In this document: positions 21,838 through 32,528 of the stretch, one piece after another
Layout: the number at the start of each line of letters is the position of its first letter
How positions within the stretch are numbered: the first letter of the stretch is position 1
Assembly (NCBI GenBank): GCA_902651635.1
Contig: CACRSC010000010.1
Span: forward strand, 122,372 to 172,999
DNA from: Mastigamoeba balamuthi
Taxonomy: Eukaryota > Evosea > Mastigamoebida > Mastigamoebidae
DNA: 50,628 nucleotides
Direction of reading: 5' to 3'
Translations under genes and position numbers: made by a program
Notes under the pieces: generated by a model
What the model was told of the DNA's origin: nothing
The model's input: the letters and a program-made list of their open reading frames with translations, nothing else
Database searches by the model: none

Positions 21838-23315
21838 AGTGGCATACAGTGAAAGCCCATGAAGTGAAACCTCAAGTAGGTAGCAGTTCATAGTTCAAGC
21901 ATCTGCTAGGTACTGCTACATCAGAATAAAGTGTACATCAAAACGATCTCCCTGGTCATATTTTCATTTGAGAATTGCAATTCCCACTTTTTGACAGGTT
22001 CAGAGAGAAATATGAAAATGCTGATCCTTTATGACAGATAAGCAAGCTTTCTTTATTTATCACAAGGTGCAAAGGAAGAAAAGAATAAGTGCTGATGGCT
22101 GATTCAGAGTGTAGTTCTCATTAGCTTCAGTGATCCTTTTCAGACATGAATTCATACTTGCCACCAAGTTGTAAACAAGGAATTCTTGAAGTCTTGCCCA
22201 TTTCTTGTGCGTGTATGCCACACAGTCCGTCAGTAACAGACTCTTTTCATAAGCTGGCAGACCAATGCCATCAAAGCCTGATGCCACACCTGAAGTGCTA
22301 GATTATAGTCTTGCACAAATGTAGCTTGAAGCATTTATTGTACTATAAGCACTATAAGTACTAAAATAAGTACGAAGTTCAGTGCTGAAAAATTAGTATT
22401 ACATGTACTTACGCAGCTCAAACGCAGTGATGACCAAATGTTATATGTTTATTAGTCCAATCTGGGTTCATTGATGCAGAGTTGGTTTGTTATCATTGCA
22501 GCTATGCTTGGTTGAGGGATCAGTGGTAACAATGAGCCTATTTTTCCAATTCATATCAGTATCAGATGTAATATTCCACTGAATTATCAGTTCAGTATTA
22601 TCAGCCGAGGTTTTCAGATTAACTAAGATGAGCCACTTAAGGTCTTCCTGGGCTAGTTCACTGTGAATTACGTCTGCCAGTTTTGCAGGCCAAGTCCTCT
22701 CAGTACATTGGAGTGATGATGTGTTTATGGCTCAGCTTCTTAACTAGGCAGGCACTCTAGCCATTTCTTGTTCTCTGTGCCATTGCGCTGGTAGGGTTTT
22801 TGGGACATGGCATTCTGGCAATGCACCTTAATTTTTGCTCTAATTAGAGTGTCTTTTTGAAAGGAGATCCGGCAGCGTTTTACAACAGGATAATGACGTG
22901 GGACATCACAAGACAGTAGTGTGCTCAGTGGTTAAAGTGAATTCACAGATGTATGACCAGAAGGTGGCACATTCAACAATTCAAGTAATTCTGATTAAGT
23001 GCTCAGAGTGCATCTGTTATTCCAGTTGCAATGAGCTGTGAAGAGAGGTCATTATCCAATACAGGAATATGTGAATGTGTTCTCAGTCCTACTGAAATAC
23101 AGGCTTCTGCTTTGGGGGTGAGATAATACTGGATACAAATTTCAGCCATTGATTTTGAGCACAAGATTTGCATCTTGCCTGGTTCAATTGAGAGTTGAAG
23201 ATTTTACTTGTTATTTCGTGTGTCTGTATGGCACAACCACTGATCGGTGGTCTGAGGGTCTTGCAATCATGATTGCAGTCAGAAGTCGTGATTGCGCCAG
23301 GCCTGGTGCAGACAA
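21838..23315. other. AT-rich spacer, no gene seen
   Basis: About 1.5 kb of low-GC DNA with stops in all frames and no recognised domain. Short direct repeats such as cactataag/actataag occur at about 22340-22370. Confidence 0.5.
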
Positions 23316-24332
23316 TCAGTGCCCTTTTGTCGATTGCTGGTACAAGCAAGACCTGCTCTTAAGGTCTTTCTGTGCTTTTAAGATCGTTTCGTTAACAAGG
23401 ATAACAACGGGGTCACCTGTGCAGCCTTCAAGGCACCATTGCAGTGCGTCCCGGGCGCGGAGAGGGTCAGGATCTGGCAGCAGACGGGGCAGCGCAGAAC
23501 CGGCACCCTCCTGCCTGGCCACGCCATCGTCAAGGCCGAATGGGACCAGAGGGTTCGCCCACTGCAGCGCTTGTATGCCTCCAGCACTGCTCTGACCCCC
23601 GGCATCACAGAAGCTCGAGGATCTCTGGCCTAACGACCTCGTTCCGCTTGCAGTCGAGCGCGAGCTCACGTTCGGCAAGGCGGAGAAGGTCGCCAAGGGC
23701 AGCAATCTGCTCCGCGACGCCGTCACTTACCGCCTGTCCGATGGATCGCACAAGAGGACCTCGGACGGCGCTCCGGTTTCCTCGGGTGCCACCGCGGGTG
23801 TTGGCCAGATCATCGTGTGGTTCTGCACGCACAAGAAGCGCGACAACGCAGCGCACTGGGCATTGCTGACGAACCTGCGTCTGGATCACTGTCCGTATCA
23901 CGTGGATGTCGTACCGGTGGTCCTGGTCGCTTTCCAAGGCGTTCAGGATGACGAGAGCCGACTCCTCGCCAACCCTGCCGGACAGCCCCCTGCCTCCTGC
24001 GTTCCCCTTGATCTGCCGTATAGTCGACGGGGCCATCTCGTCGCTGTAGCAGCTCACCCAGTCAGTCCCGCCGATCTTCGCTGGCAGTGTCGAAATCGAG
24101 GGTGGCCGGTGCTAGAGTGCCTTGTTTGGTGCCACACGATATCGAGTGTCCCCTTGGGAACAACAAGCTTATGATAAGTGTGATCGTTAGCTATGCTGCT
24201 TTCCTGGGCCAGAGCGGGGTGCCTGGGCCGGAGGGCAGCGCGGTGAGCGCACATGAGTGTTTGAGGGGATCCCCTCTTTCCCTCATCTCTGGTAGCGGAA
24301 GGGGTAGTCAAATCGTTCAAAGAGAGATCCAT
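23316..24332 (-). CDS. Tentative unknown gene, strand and exon joins uncertain
   Basis: Third-codon GC is high here, so coding is likely, but both strands read plausibly. On the minus strand an ATG at 24332 (MDLSLNDLTTPSATRDEGKR) leads towards an exon with IGGTDWVSCYSDEMAPSTI and LVILNALESDQDHRYDIHVI (about 24080-23880). A strong GTAAGT donor lies at 23730. A final exon with GDPVVILVNETILKAQKDL ends at the stop codon 23316-23318. In another minus frame a CPVCCQIL motif appears. On the plus strand a rival reading runs about 23395-24000. I prefer minus because of the donor and because it pairs with CDC123 as a divergent gene 46 bp away. No function is assigned. Confidence 0.35.
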
Positions 24333-24377
24333 CCCTCCAGCAGAAGATTCTTTTGAAGTACCGACACTGTGACAGCT

Positions 24378-25803
24378 ATGGAGTGCGACGCGCGCGACGT
24401 CGACTGCTCGTTCGAGCGCTGGGCGTCGGGCCCCCTGCGCAAGCACGCGGGCCGCCACGTGGTCCTGCCGCTGCCCGCGGCCCTCGTGTCGCTCATCGAC
24501 GCCGGCGGCCCTCTGACGGCCGCCCGCTCGGACTTCCCCTCGTACCGCGCCTCCGAAATCGACGACTCCGACGTCACCGCGGTCGACCCCGCCTGGTCCG
24601 ACGCCGACGAGGCCGAGGACGACGCGCCGCGCGACCCAGAACTGTCGAGATTCGAGCGCAGCGTGGCGGAAGCGGTGGCGGGCCTCGGGGGCTCCGCGTT
24701 CGCGCGGACCAACTGGACGGCGCCCAAGGACGCGCTCTTCATGACGCCCGACTCGACGCTGCGCTGCACGACGCCCTCGGACGTCGTCCTGCTCCTGCGC
24801 TCCTCCAACTTCACCGCCCAGGACCTCGCCATGTGCAAGCAGCTGTGAGCTCCCCCCCTCCCTCTCTGCTCTCTGCTGTGCGCTTCGTGGGGGCTGGCCG
24901 TCGTCTCTCGCCGCTTCTTGGACGCTTTCGCCGCGTCTCGTGGGCCTGAGCACATGCCCCTGTGATGCGTGCGCATGCCTGGGCCCGGGGGTTGCCATGG
25001 CTTGGTGTTTGCCGTGTGCCGCTCGGTCCTTGCTCTCACGCGCTCTTCCTCGCGCGGCGGCGTCGCTGCCGGCAGGGGCGTGCAGCCTGTGCTCGTGCTC
25101 AAGAGGTGGAAGACGCTCTCCGAGTCTGCCGAGTTCCGCTGCTTTGTCTTTGGCGGCCGTCTTGTCGGTGCGTCCCCAGAGCAGCAGACCCCCCAGTGCA
25201 TTGGGCCCACACTCCCCGCCTCTCTCTGACCGCTGCTCTCTGCTCTGATCTGCTGCTCTGCTACTCTGCTGCTCTTTGTGTGTGCCAGCCGCGTGCCAGA
25301 GGTACACGGGCAGCTTCTACGAGTTCCTCCCGGCCTCGAGGGAGCGCATCGCCAAGGTCCTCCACGAGTTCCACAGCAGAGTCGTCTCCCCCGTCTTCCC
25401 TCTGCGGGACTGTGAGCCACCCATGCTGCCCTCCCTCCCTCCCCCTCGGTTCTCCCCTCGGTTCTGACGACAGGGCCCCTGCGTCGCAGACATGATGGAC
25501 GTGCACGTGGACCAGCACGACAGGGTGCTGGTGGTCGACATGTCGCCGCTGGACGAGGCGAGGCACCACACGGCGGGGCAGTCGCTGTTCACGTGGGCCG
25601 ACCTGCAGGCCGCCGCGTCTGCGCACGCCGAGGGGGCAGACCCGCTCGTGCGGGTCATCGAGAGCCAGCAGGGCGTCATCGTCTCGGACCGCTCGGCGTG
25701 GGGCGTGCCCTTCGACCTCGTCGGGGGCGAGTCGTCTGTGGAGGAGCTGGCCGCTGCTGCCCGCGAGTTTGTCGAGAAGGAGGAGAAGAACCAGAACCCC
25801 TGA
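24378..25803 (+). CDS. CDC123: CDC123 / D123 family, eIF2 assembly factor
   Basis: Four exons, 24378-24844, 25076-25167, 25289-25411 and 25490-25803, total 996 nt (331 residues) with consistent phases. Family hallmarks in order: VDCSFERW at the N-terminus, the HVVLPLPAAL segment, an acidic loop, NWTAPKDALFM, TPSDVVLLLRSSNF, LVLKRW, EFRCFVF, YTGSFYEFL, LFTWADL and RVIES. CDC123 is an ATP-grasp-fold chaperone that binds eIF2-gamma and promotes assembly of the eIF2 heterotrimer in the cytosol, a requirement for translation initiation and cell-cycle entry. Length fits the family (about 330-360). One oddity: the usual DxNP nucleotide/Mg motif reads DMSP, with Ser for Asn. Confidence 0.93.
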
Positions 25804-25836
25804 TTTTAGGTTCCTCTTTTCCCCTTCCGCGGTTTG

Positions 25837-25868
25837 ATATCGGAATCCATATCTTGGAGCAAAATATC
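25837..25868 (+). promoter_or_regulatory. GATATC / ATATC cluster between CDC123 and the helicase gene
   Basis: gatatcggaat, ccatatcttgg and aaatatccccgg fall within 35 bp in the 270-bp gap before the helicase ATG at 26074. It is part of the recurring intergenic motif described in the findings. Confidence 0.35.
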
Positions 25869-26073
25869 CCCGGTCTGGCTTGGCTGATAAAGTGTCCCGC
25901 GGTGCAGAGAGCGGTGGTTGGCCGTGCCGTGGGAACGACGCCACCGCTTTCCCTCCCTCGGAAGATACGGGTAACCAGCCGCGTCACCACATCTCTCAGA
26001 CGCAATTGTGTGGGCGGAGCGCAGATGCCCGATTCAGTTAATTATCTCACCCGAGCGGCACGCATCCGAAGTA

Positions 26074-29000
26074 ATGCACCGTCGCCGTCGGTCGCTCGTC
26101 TCGTCGTCCTCGTCGTCCTCTTCGTCCTCGTCTTCCTCGTCCGACGACGAGTCTTCGCCATCCTCCTCCTCATCCTCCTCGTCGCCGTCGCCGGCGCCAC
26201 GTCGTCGAGCGCCACGCGGCAGCAGAGCAGCGGCCAAACGGCCCGCTCGCAGAGCCTCCTCGTCTTCGGGCCAACGCAAGCGCCAGCGCAGCGACGCAGC
26301 AGACAAGGCAGCAGCAGCAGGCAGCGACAGCAGCGACTCGGGCGACTCGTCGGGCGCCGTCGACGAGGGGCAGCAGCCGCAGAGCAGCAGCAGCAGCGTC
26401 GTCGCGCGCTTCCTGCGGAGCGCCACGTGCCTGACGACGGGCGCCCTCGACGGCGACGAGCTGCGCGCTCTGCCCGGCTCGTCCGTCGCCGGGGCCGTCC
26501 TGCGCGTCACCGGTGGCCGCGTGGCCAGCTGGCGCCCGGGCCTCGGCTCCGACGCCGCCCTCTCTGCCCTCGCGCGGCACTGGCACGTCGCCCGCGACGA
26601 GGCCGAGCAGCGGGCGCTCGCACGCGCGGGCCGCGCGGACGAGGCGAACCACGAGCCCGCGGGCAAGGAGTGCGCGTGCGACTTCAGGCGCCCGTGCGCG
26701 TGCGCGCCGGCGTGCAGGCTCGTCGTGCTGCAGCCCGGCAGGCTCCGCGAGCACGCGCGCGAGGCCGGCGACGAGAGCCTGCGGGCGCTCGACGACGCCG
26801 TGGCCTCGGGGCGCGCGCTGTCGTGGGCCGAGCTGCTCGCGATGCTCGGCAAGCACTCGCTGTCGCTGCACCGCGCGTGGTACGAGGCCCGCGCGCCGGC
26901 CCCGGAGGCGCGCGAGGGGTGGGAGGGCTGGCTGCTGCGCCTGCCGTGCGGCGGGGCCCCCGCGTCGTGCGCCCAGCGCGCGCTGACCGCCGCCGACGCC
27001 GCCGCCTGCGCTGCGTTTGTCGTCGACGAGGAGCGCGCGATCGCCGTGCTCGCGCCGAGGGGCTGCGAGGAGTTCGACGCGCGGGCCCACGCGCTGGGCG
27101 TCGTCGTGGGCGCGTGCGGGTGCGCAGAGGCCGACGCCGAGGCCTGCCTGGCGCTGCTGCGGAGGATGACGCCCGGGCAGCTCAAGTCCGCTCTGCAGAA
27201 GGCCGTCCGCTTCGGCGCCCGCTTCGTGGAGCTCCAGGGCGGCCCGCCGCGCCCGCGCGTCCCCGCGAGGGTCTTCGCCGCCGCGTCGCTCGTGGCGCTG
27301 TTCTGCAGCCCCGGGTCCTTCGTCCCCGACCTCGCGCTGTTCTCGCGCGGGTGCACGAGCGCGTTCAAGCGGCTGGGCGTCATCCTCTTCGAGGACGCGT
27401 GGTGCGACGACTGCAGCCCGTGCCCCGCGAGCCTCTTCGCCGCGGCGCTGCTCTCGGCGCGCGTGCACACGTGGCAGGTGCCCCTCGAGCTCGTCCGCTG
27501 GGCCGCGCGGGTCGCGGTCGCCTGCTGCGACAGCCGCGGCGCTCTGCGCGTCCCCGCGGGCCCGTGCGCCAAGCCCGCGGGGCTCCAGGAGTACGACGAC
27601 GAGGGCGCGGGCCCCGCGCGGGCCAACGTGGCGTCCATCGCCAGCGCGGCGTTCCTGCTGTCGCTGGCGCGCAGCTTCGCGGGGGACGAGGACCTCGTCG
27701 CGCGCGCAGCCGCCGCGGCCAAATCGAAGAGCCTCGCCGTCGTGAGCAACGACCCCGCGCGCTTCCCCGAGGCGATGCCCGTCGAGCACGTCATCGACCA
27801 GCACGCCTTCCGCGGCGTCGGTCACCTGTCGTCGCCCGCCGCGGGCGCGACGTTTGCGCAGAAGTTCCGCGGGCTGTTTGGCGGCGTCACGGGCGTCAAC
27901 GCGCGACTCAACACGAGCGACGCCTCGCGCTTCGAGGAGTCGGAGCCCGCGCGGACCTGGAGGCCCGCCCAGCGCCTCTGCTACGCGCTCTGCTTCGGCC
28001 CCGCGCCGCAGGAGCTGCCCGTCGTGCCGCGCGGCGACGGCGACGACGACGCGGTGGACGCGAGCGCCGTCGTCGGGATGGGCGCGCTCACGGGGGCCGT
28101 GGGGCCCGTCGCGGTGACGTCGCGCGTCAAGGGCCCCTCGGGGACGCGGCGCGCGTTCGTGTGCACGCTGGGCGAGCTGGAGCCCGAGGACGAGGTCGTG
28201 ATGCTGCGCCCCAGCCGCAAGGCCGCGGACCTCTACGCCAGCGTGACGCCCGCCGAGCGCGACGACGTCGTCTCGCAGCTCCGCGCCATGACGCTGCGCC
28301 TGACGGGGCCCCTGCGCCTCGGCTCCAGCGCCGCGTTCAACGCCGGGACGGGCGTCTGGGAGGTCGACGGCGTCCCGTGGCGCGAGGCGCGCGAGGCGAT
28401 CGTCTCCGGGCGCGGCGCGGCGCCTGTGCCACGCCACCCGGCCCTGGCGCGCGGGGAGGACCCCGTCGAGGCCGCTATGAGGTTCGCTGGCGCCGGCGTG
28501 CGCGCCGGTGGCCTACAGGCCCTCTCGGAGCTCTGCGGGTCGCAGCCCACGCGCGTGCTGCTGCGGGCGCTGGCGCTCACGCGGCAGCAGCACGAGAAGG
28601 TCGCGATGCCCTCGCCCGCGCTCAACGGGGGGAAGTCGGCCAGCGAGGACGCCGTCTACAGCTGCGACCCCGCGGTCTACCAGCTCCTCCTCGCGGCGTC
28701 GTGCTACTTCCCCGGTGCCCTGCGGCCCGCGAGCCCTCCGCACTTCTCGGTCCCCTCGCCCGCGCTCCTGCGGGCCGTGGAGCGCGTCCTGCGCGGGGCC
28801 CTCGACGCCAGGCCCGTGGCGCAGCCCGCCGCGGGCGCCGCCGGGGGCTCGTGGGAGGAGTTCGCGCTCAAGGCGACGCCGATGCAGCACCAGAGCGACG
28901 CGGTGGCCGAGATGCTCGAGCGCGACGCGCAGGTGTCGCCCCACGCGCACTTTGTGTTCATGGACACGGGTACCGGCAAGACGCTGACGGCCCTGGCGTA

Positions 29001-30045
29001 CCTCTGGGAGCTGCGCGCGCGCGGCGAGCTGCCCGACATCGTCCTGTGGGTCGTCCCCAAGCCCACCGTCGTCAGCATGATCAAGCTGCTCGGCACCAGC
29101 GGGGCCCCCGTCTGCGAGCTCCCCGTCGCCGGCCGCGGCGCCGAGAGGAGGGCCGAGCCCCGGCGGTTCGCGTTCAACGTCGTGGCGCACGACTCGCTGC
29201 GCACCGTCGTCGACAGCCTCTGCGAGGCCGCCGACGCCATGGCCGTCGTCGTCGACGAGGCCGACACGTGCTACCGCAAGACGCTGCGCACCTCCGCGGC
29301 CCGCGAGATAGCGGCGCTCTCGCGCAAGGTCCTGTGCATGACGGCGACGCCCATGCGCGACACGGGCGCCGAGGGCCTCGCGCAGTGGCTGGCGATGTGC
29401 GTGGACTTCCCGCTGACCGCGAGGAACTGGTGGGCCGCCGCAAACTCGATGGTCGCCAAGCGCATCGACCTCGGCATCGCGCTGACCGAGGAGCTCGTGC
29501 GGGTGCCGCTGGACCCGGGGCTGCTGCCGCAGTACCGCTCCGCCGTCGCCTCGCGCGAGTGGCTGCGCGCCGCCCGCGTCGTGTGGGACGCGCTCGACGA
29601 GCACCTCGTGCGAGAATCCGAGAAACACGCGGGCGACGGCGTTCTGCTCGTCGCGAGGGACGCGGCGCACGCCGAGGCGCTGCTGGGCCTCCTGCGGCAG
29701 CGGGGGGTTGCCGCCGCGGGCTTCGCGGAGGCGAGCGCGGGCGACAGGTCCGCGCAGGTCGTCGTGGTGCGCAAGGACCAGTGCCGTGGGTACAACTGGG
29801 CCACGAGGCTCGGGTCGCTCGTGCTGAGCGCGTACCCGGGCAACGCGGCCGACAGGAAGCAGATGGTGGGCAGGCTGCGGCGCATCGGCCAGGCGCGGGC
29901 GTGCGTCGCGGTCCGGACGGTGGTCATGGCGGGGACGATCGTCGAGCTGCTGCACGAGCGGCACTCGGGCGTCGACCAGGTCAACGTCTCCCTCGAGCAG
30001 CTCGGCGACACGTACGCAAAGGACCTGCTGGAGATGATCCAGTGA
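26074..30045 (+). CDS. Large intronless protein with a C-terminal SNF2-type helicase domain
   Basis: A single uninterrupted frame of 1323 residues from the ATG at 26074. An earlier in-frame GTG exists, but this ATG starts the basic/Ser-rich N-terminus (MHRRRRSLVSS). Residues 10-70 are Ser/Asp/Pro homopolymers. Residues 100-900 form a large region without recognised domain, with Cys clusters (CACDFRRPCACAPAC). From about residue 930 the helicase appears: TPMQHQSDAV (Q-like), MDTGTGKT (motif I, near 965), VVVDEAD (motif II, near 1060), MTATPM (motif III) and QMVGRLRRIGQ (motif VI, near 1265). Motif VI is SNF2-like; DEAD in motif II and the compact C-terminal domain recall helicases of large DNA viruses. 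ATP-dependent DNA translocation is likely; the target is unknown. The absence of introns over 4 kb is unusual here. Confidence 0.8.
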   Translation: MHRRRRSLVSSSSSSSSSSSSSSDDESSPSSSSSSSSPSPAPRRRAPRGSRAAAKRPARRASSSSGQRKRQRSDAADKAAAAGSDSSDSGDSSGAVDEGQQPQSSSSSVVARFLRSATCLTTGALDGDELRALPGSSVAGAVLRVTGGRVASWRPGLGSDAALSALARHWHVARDEAEQRALARAGRADEANHEPAGKECACDFRRPCACAPACRLVVLQPGRLREHAREAGDESLRALDDAVASGRALSWAELLAMLGKHSLSLHRAWYEARAPAPEAREGWEGWLLRLPCGGAPASCAQRALTAADAAACAAFVVDEERAIAVLAPRGCEEFDARAHALGVVVGACGCAEADAEACLALLRRMTPGQLKSALQKAVRFGARFVELQGGPPRPRVPARVFAAASLVALFCSPGSFVPDLALFSRGCTSAFKRLGVILFEDAWCDDCSPCPASLFAAALLSARVHTWQVPLELVRWAARVAVACCDSRGALRVPAGPCAKPAGLQEYDDEGAGPARANVASIASAAFLLSLARSFAGDEDLVARAAAAAKSKSLAVVSNDPARFPEAMPVEHVIDQHAFRGVGHLSSPAAGATFAQKFRGLFGGVTGVNARLNTSDASRFEESEPARTWRPAQRLCYALCFGPAPQELPVVPRGDGDDDAVDASAVVGMGALTGAVGPVAVTSRVKGPSGTRRAFVCTLGELEPEDEVVMLRPSRKAADLYASVTPAERDDVVSQLRAMTLRLTGPLRLGSSAAFNAGTGVWEVDGVPWREAREAIVSGRGAAPVPRHPALARGEDPVEAAMRFAGAGVRAGGLQALSELCGSQPTRVLLRALALTRQQHEKVAMPSPALNGGKSASEDAVYSCDPAVYQLLLAASCYFPGALRPASPPHFSVPSPALLRAVERVLRGALDARPVAQPAAGAAGGSWEEFALKATPMQHQSDAVAEMLERDAQVSPHAHFVFMDTGTGKTLTALAYLWELRARGELPDIVLWVVPKPTVVSMIKLLGTSGAPVCELPVAGRGAERRAEPRRFAFNVVAHDSLRTVVDSLCEAADAMAVVVDEADTCYRKTLRTSAAREIAALSRKVLCMTATPMRDTGAEGLAQWLAMCVDFPLTARNWWAAANSMVAKRIDLGIALTEELVRVPLDPGLLPQYRSAVASREWLRAARVVWDALDEHLVRESEKHAGDGVLLVARDAAHAEALLGLLRQRGVAAAGFAEASAGDRSAQVVVVRKDQCRGYNWATRLGSLVLSAYPGNAADRKQMVGRLRRIGQARACVAVRTVVMAGTIVELLHERHSGVDQVNVSLEQLGDTYAKDLLEMIQ

Positions 30046-30060
30046 TGCTGGGCCGAGCGG

Positions 30061-30080
30061 CCTCGGCCTGCTAGCCGAGG
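30061..30080 (+). terminator. Stem-loop just after the helicase stop codon
   Basis: CCTCGGC (30061-30067) pairs perfectly with GCCGAGG (30074-30080) across a six-base loop, 16 bases past the stop codon. It could act in transcript 3'-end formation or stability; chance is possible in DNA this GC-rich. Confidence 0.4.
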
Positions 30081-30763
30081 GGGGACACCGCCACGGGCCC
30101 GTGCTGACTCACTCACTCATCAATGGGCAATGAGCGTTCGGAGTCTCAAAAGCGGTTGCGAAAAGCGATTCTTCTACTTGGGCAGTCGTCATTATGTTCA
30201 CCCCCCCGTGTGCTCGGGGCGCGCGCGCGAGGAGGGCACCCGGGGAAGCCAGCGTCTAGTCCCTGCGTGTCGCGGGAGTCTTGTGTTGTCTTTTTGTAAA
30301 CGTTGTGAGGGCAGTAATCGGGGTTTGTTTTTGGGTCTCGTGGCCGATCAGTTCCGAACCACCCTATCTCCTGCGGGAGGGGCACGGGACCTCACCAGTG
30401 CCCCCCGCACACCGCCACCACGCCGGTATGGGGGTGGTGGCAATCTCGACTGACGATCGGTGAACATCTGTGGGGCAAGATCTCCTACTGGTTCTGGCTT
30501 CCACAGTCGTCCCATATCGGCCCACGCCCCGCTGTGGGGCCCCACTTGATCTTCCGTGATGGTTTGCGCACACCAAATTCGGGACACGTGTCCTCTTAAC
30601 TGACCCCCCTCAAGTCGAGCCGACTAGGTCAGTCACTTAAACTATTTCCCCGCAGAGGTCCCTCTCATCTGATCTGCTATCTTCCGGATATTTATCCACC
30701 CTCTTACGTGTTTTCCCCCTTCCCCTCCACCCGTTTGATTCTACCCTGTCTCGGCAGCCTATC
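30081..30763. other. Spacer with a 12-bp palindrome and a GATAT box
   Basis: No gene seen. GGACACGTGTCC (palindrome with a CACGTG core) lies at about 30583-30594. ttccggatatttatcc at 30684-30699 lies 65-80 bp before the next start codon and matches the recurring GATAT motif. Confidence 0.4.
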
Positions 30764-31647
30764 ATGAAGGTCATCTGGCATTCCGACTCCGCCGTCGAGT
30801 ACTTCCTCTTCACCAGCACGCCAGCCAAGGGCTCCAGTGCCCGCCAGCACCACGCGGACGCCCCCCAGCAGGCCTCTGTCATCGAGAGGCCGCCGTCGGC
30901 CCCTGCGAGCTGCTCGTTCTCGTCTGGCCGCAGCCGCAAGACCGCCAGGCTCTACACCGAGGCGCTGCTGCAGGTGCTGGAGCGCGACAAGGACATCGTG
31001 CGCTGCTGCGTGCGCGGCAGGCGCGTCGTCTTCATCAACAGGGACGCCCCGGCCAAGATCAACGGCGCGCGTCCCGACGGCTTCTGGAAGACCATCACCT
31101 CGCGCCTCCAGCTCGTCAGCGTCCACCAGGCGGGTGCGGTGCCCCTCCGAGCGTGCGCGGAGCGTGCCAGACACTCACAGGCGAGCCGCAGACGTCGAGA
31201 CCGACTTTGAGTTCTGGAACGAAGTCCTGAGGGTCTTCATCGCTGCCACCAGCATGGTGAGCTCCCAGCCCACCGCCTCCCCCTTGCCTGACGCCAGCCG
31301 CCCCCGCGCAGCCGTCGGGGGAGAAGCCCGAGCTGTCGGCCAGCTCCGTGCCGATCCACATAGTGCAGCGCTCTGCGTCCGCGGGCACCTCGGACGTGGT
31401 CACCGGGGTCATCGGTGGCACGCAGTGCCCCCAGTTCGCCTCGCCCTGCGTCCCCTCGTCCCCGGTGGCCGCCCCGGGTGCCTTCATCCCGCCCTCGCCG
31501 CCGGTGGAGCCGCGCCCCGTGCTGCCCGGCATCTCGTCGCTGTTCCTCCCTACCCCATCCCAGTTCGTCATGCCGTACGCGGCGGCGCAGGGGCTCGACC
31601 TCGGGCAAAGACAACCGTCAGCGTTCAGCGGCAGGCAGGCGTCGTGA
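30764..31647 (+). CDS. Uncharacterised 256-residue protein
   Basis: Exons 30764-31133, 31192-31256 and 31312-31647 join in consistent phases (771 nt). The first half is a compact alpha/beta-looking segment (YTEALLQVLERDKDIVRCCV, RRVVFINRDAPAKINGARPD, GFWKTITSRLQL) and an aromatic/acidic helix (VETDFEFWNEVLRVFIAAT). The second half is a Pro/Ser/Val-rich, probably disordered tail. Regularly spaced basic and aromatic residues in the first half would suit a small nucleic-acid-binding fold, but I recognise no family. Confidence 0.65.
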
Positions 31648-32455
31648 TGAGGGGGGGCACCTCCCTCTCCACCCGCGGGGGTGGCGCGTTGGCACACGTG
31701 CGCAGTGTGTTTGCGTGTTTGCGTTCGTTTGCCGAGCCGTTAAGCGGGGGCTCGAGGAAATCAAACAACAGTCGGTATATACAATCGCCCCAGCACTGCC
31801 CCTCAGGATGCTCTCTCTGCCCCTCCAGCACGCGCCGCGCCCGCAAAGGTCCCCCCTCTCCGCCACCCCGGTGGAGGGGGCACACTCTGCGTTCTGTGTG
31901 CTCTCCCGTAATTCCGGGGTGCTGTCGTGAATGTTCACTTCGCCTCTTCGCCACCAGGAAAGTGTGCAGCGGTTGTGCAGTAAATTCTCGATTCGGGTCA
32001 GCGGCGTATGAGATCCGGGGGTTTTCTCCCCCCACAGCCCCCCAGCGACGGGCTCGCCGCGCAGCGGGGTTTACGAGGTGCGGGTCGTGATTTGCGAAGA
32101 AAGACGCGTCGGCGGAAGTGCACTGCGTACCTGAGAAACAGTGGGGTCTCCGGGTTTTTTCTGTGTTTTGTCGTCAGAAGCGCCGCCTGTGTCCCCTCCC
32201 GTCTTCCCGTGTTCTCGACTTGAATGTCTGAAATATTGAATGTTCGACTGTTTGAATGTGTGAATTAATTCAGAAGATGCGGTCTTTGAGGCCTCCCGCT
32301 GGATAGGTCAATGGGGTGCGGTCCACCCCGTTCCTCCCCGCACGAGGGTCGAGCAGGTGCAGTGGTGGGCTTCCTCGTGCATCTTCTGAAGTCTCGGTGG
32401 CGCAGCTGGCGAGACAGCCCGCCACCCCCGGGTGGCCAAGCACCAGAGAACCAGA

Positions 32456-32528
32456 GGAACAATGCTCGCCGCGTTTGGTCATCGCAGGCGCAGCTAACCA
32501 CGAAGCGACGGCACGGGCCAGCGCCGTA
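32456..32528 (+). repeat. Dispersed repeat, copy A
   Basis: Begins ggaacaatgctcgccgcgt, then ttggtcatcgcaggc and cacgaagcgacgg. It matches copy B at 33330-33400 over about 70 bp with two small indels. Confidence 0.75.

Noticed and set aside
25593-30074. A 1493-codon plus-strand frame and long minus-strand frames covering the helicase gene
   Set aside because: They are Arg/Gly/Ala-rich shadows created by the very high GC of the true frame; only the frame from 26074 carries helicase motifs.
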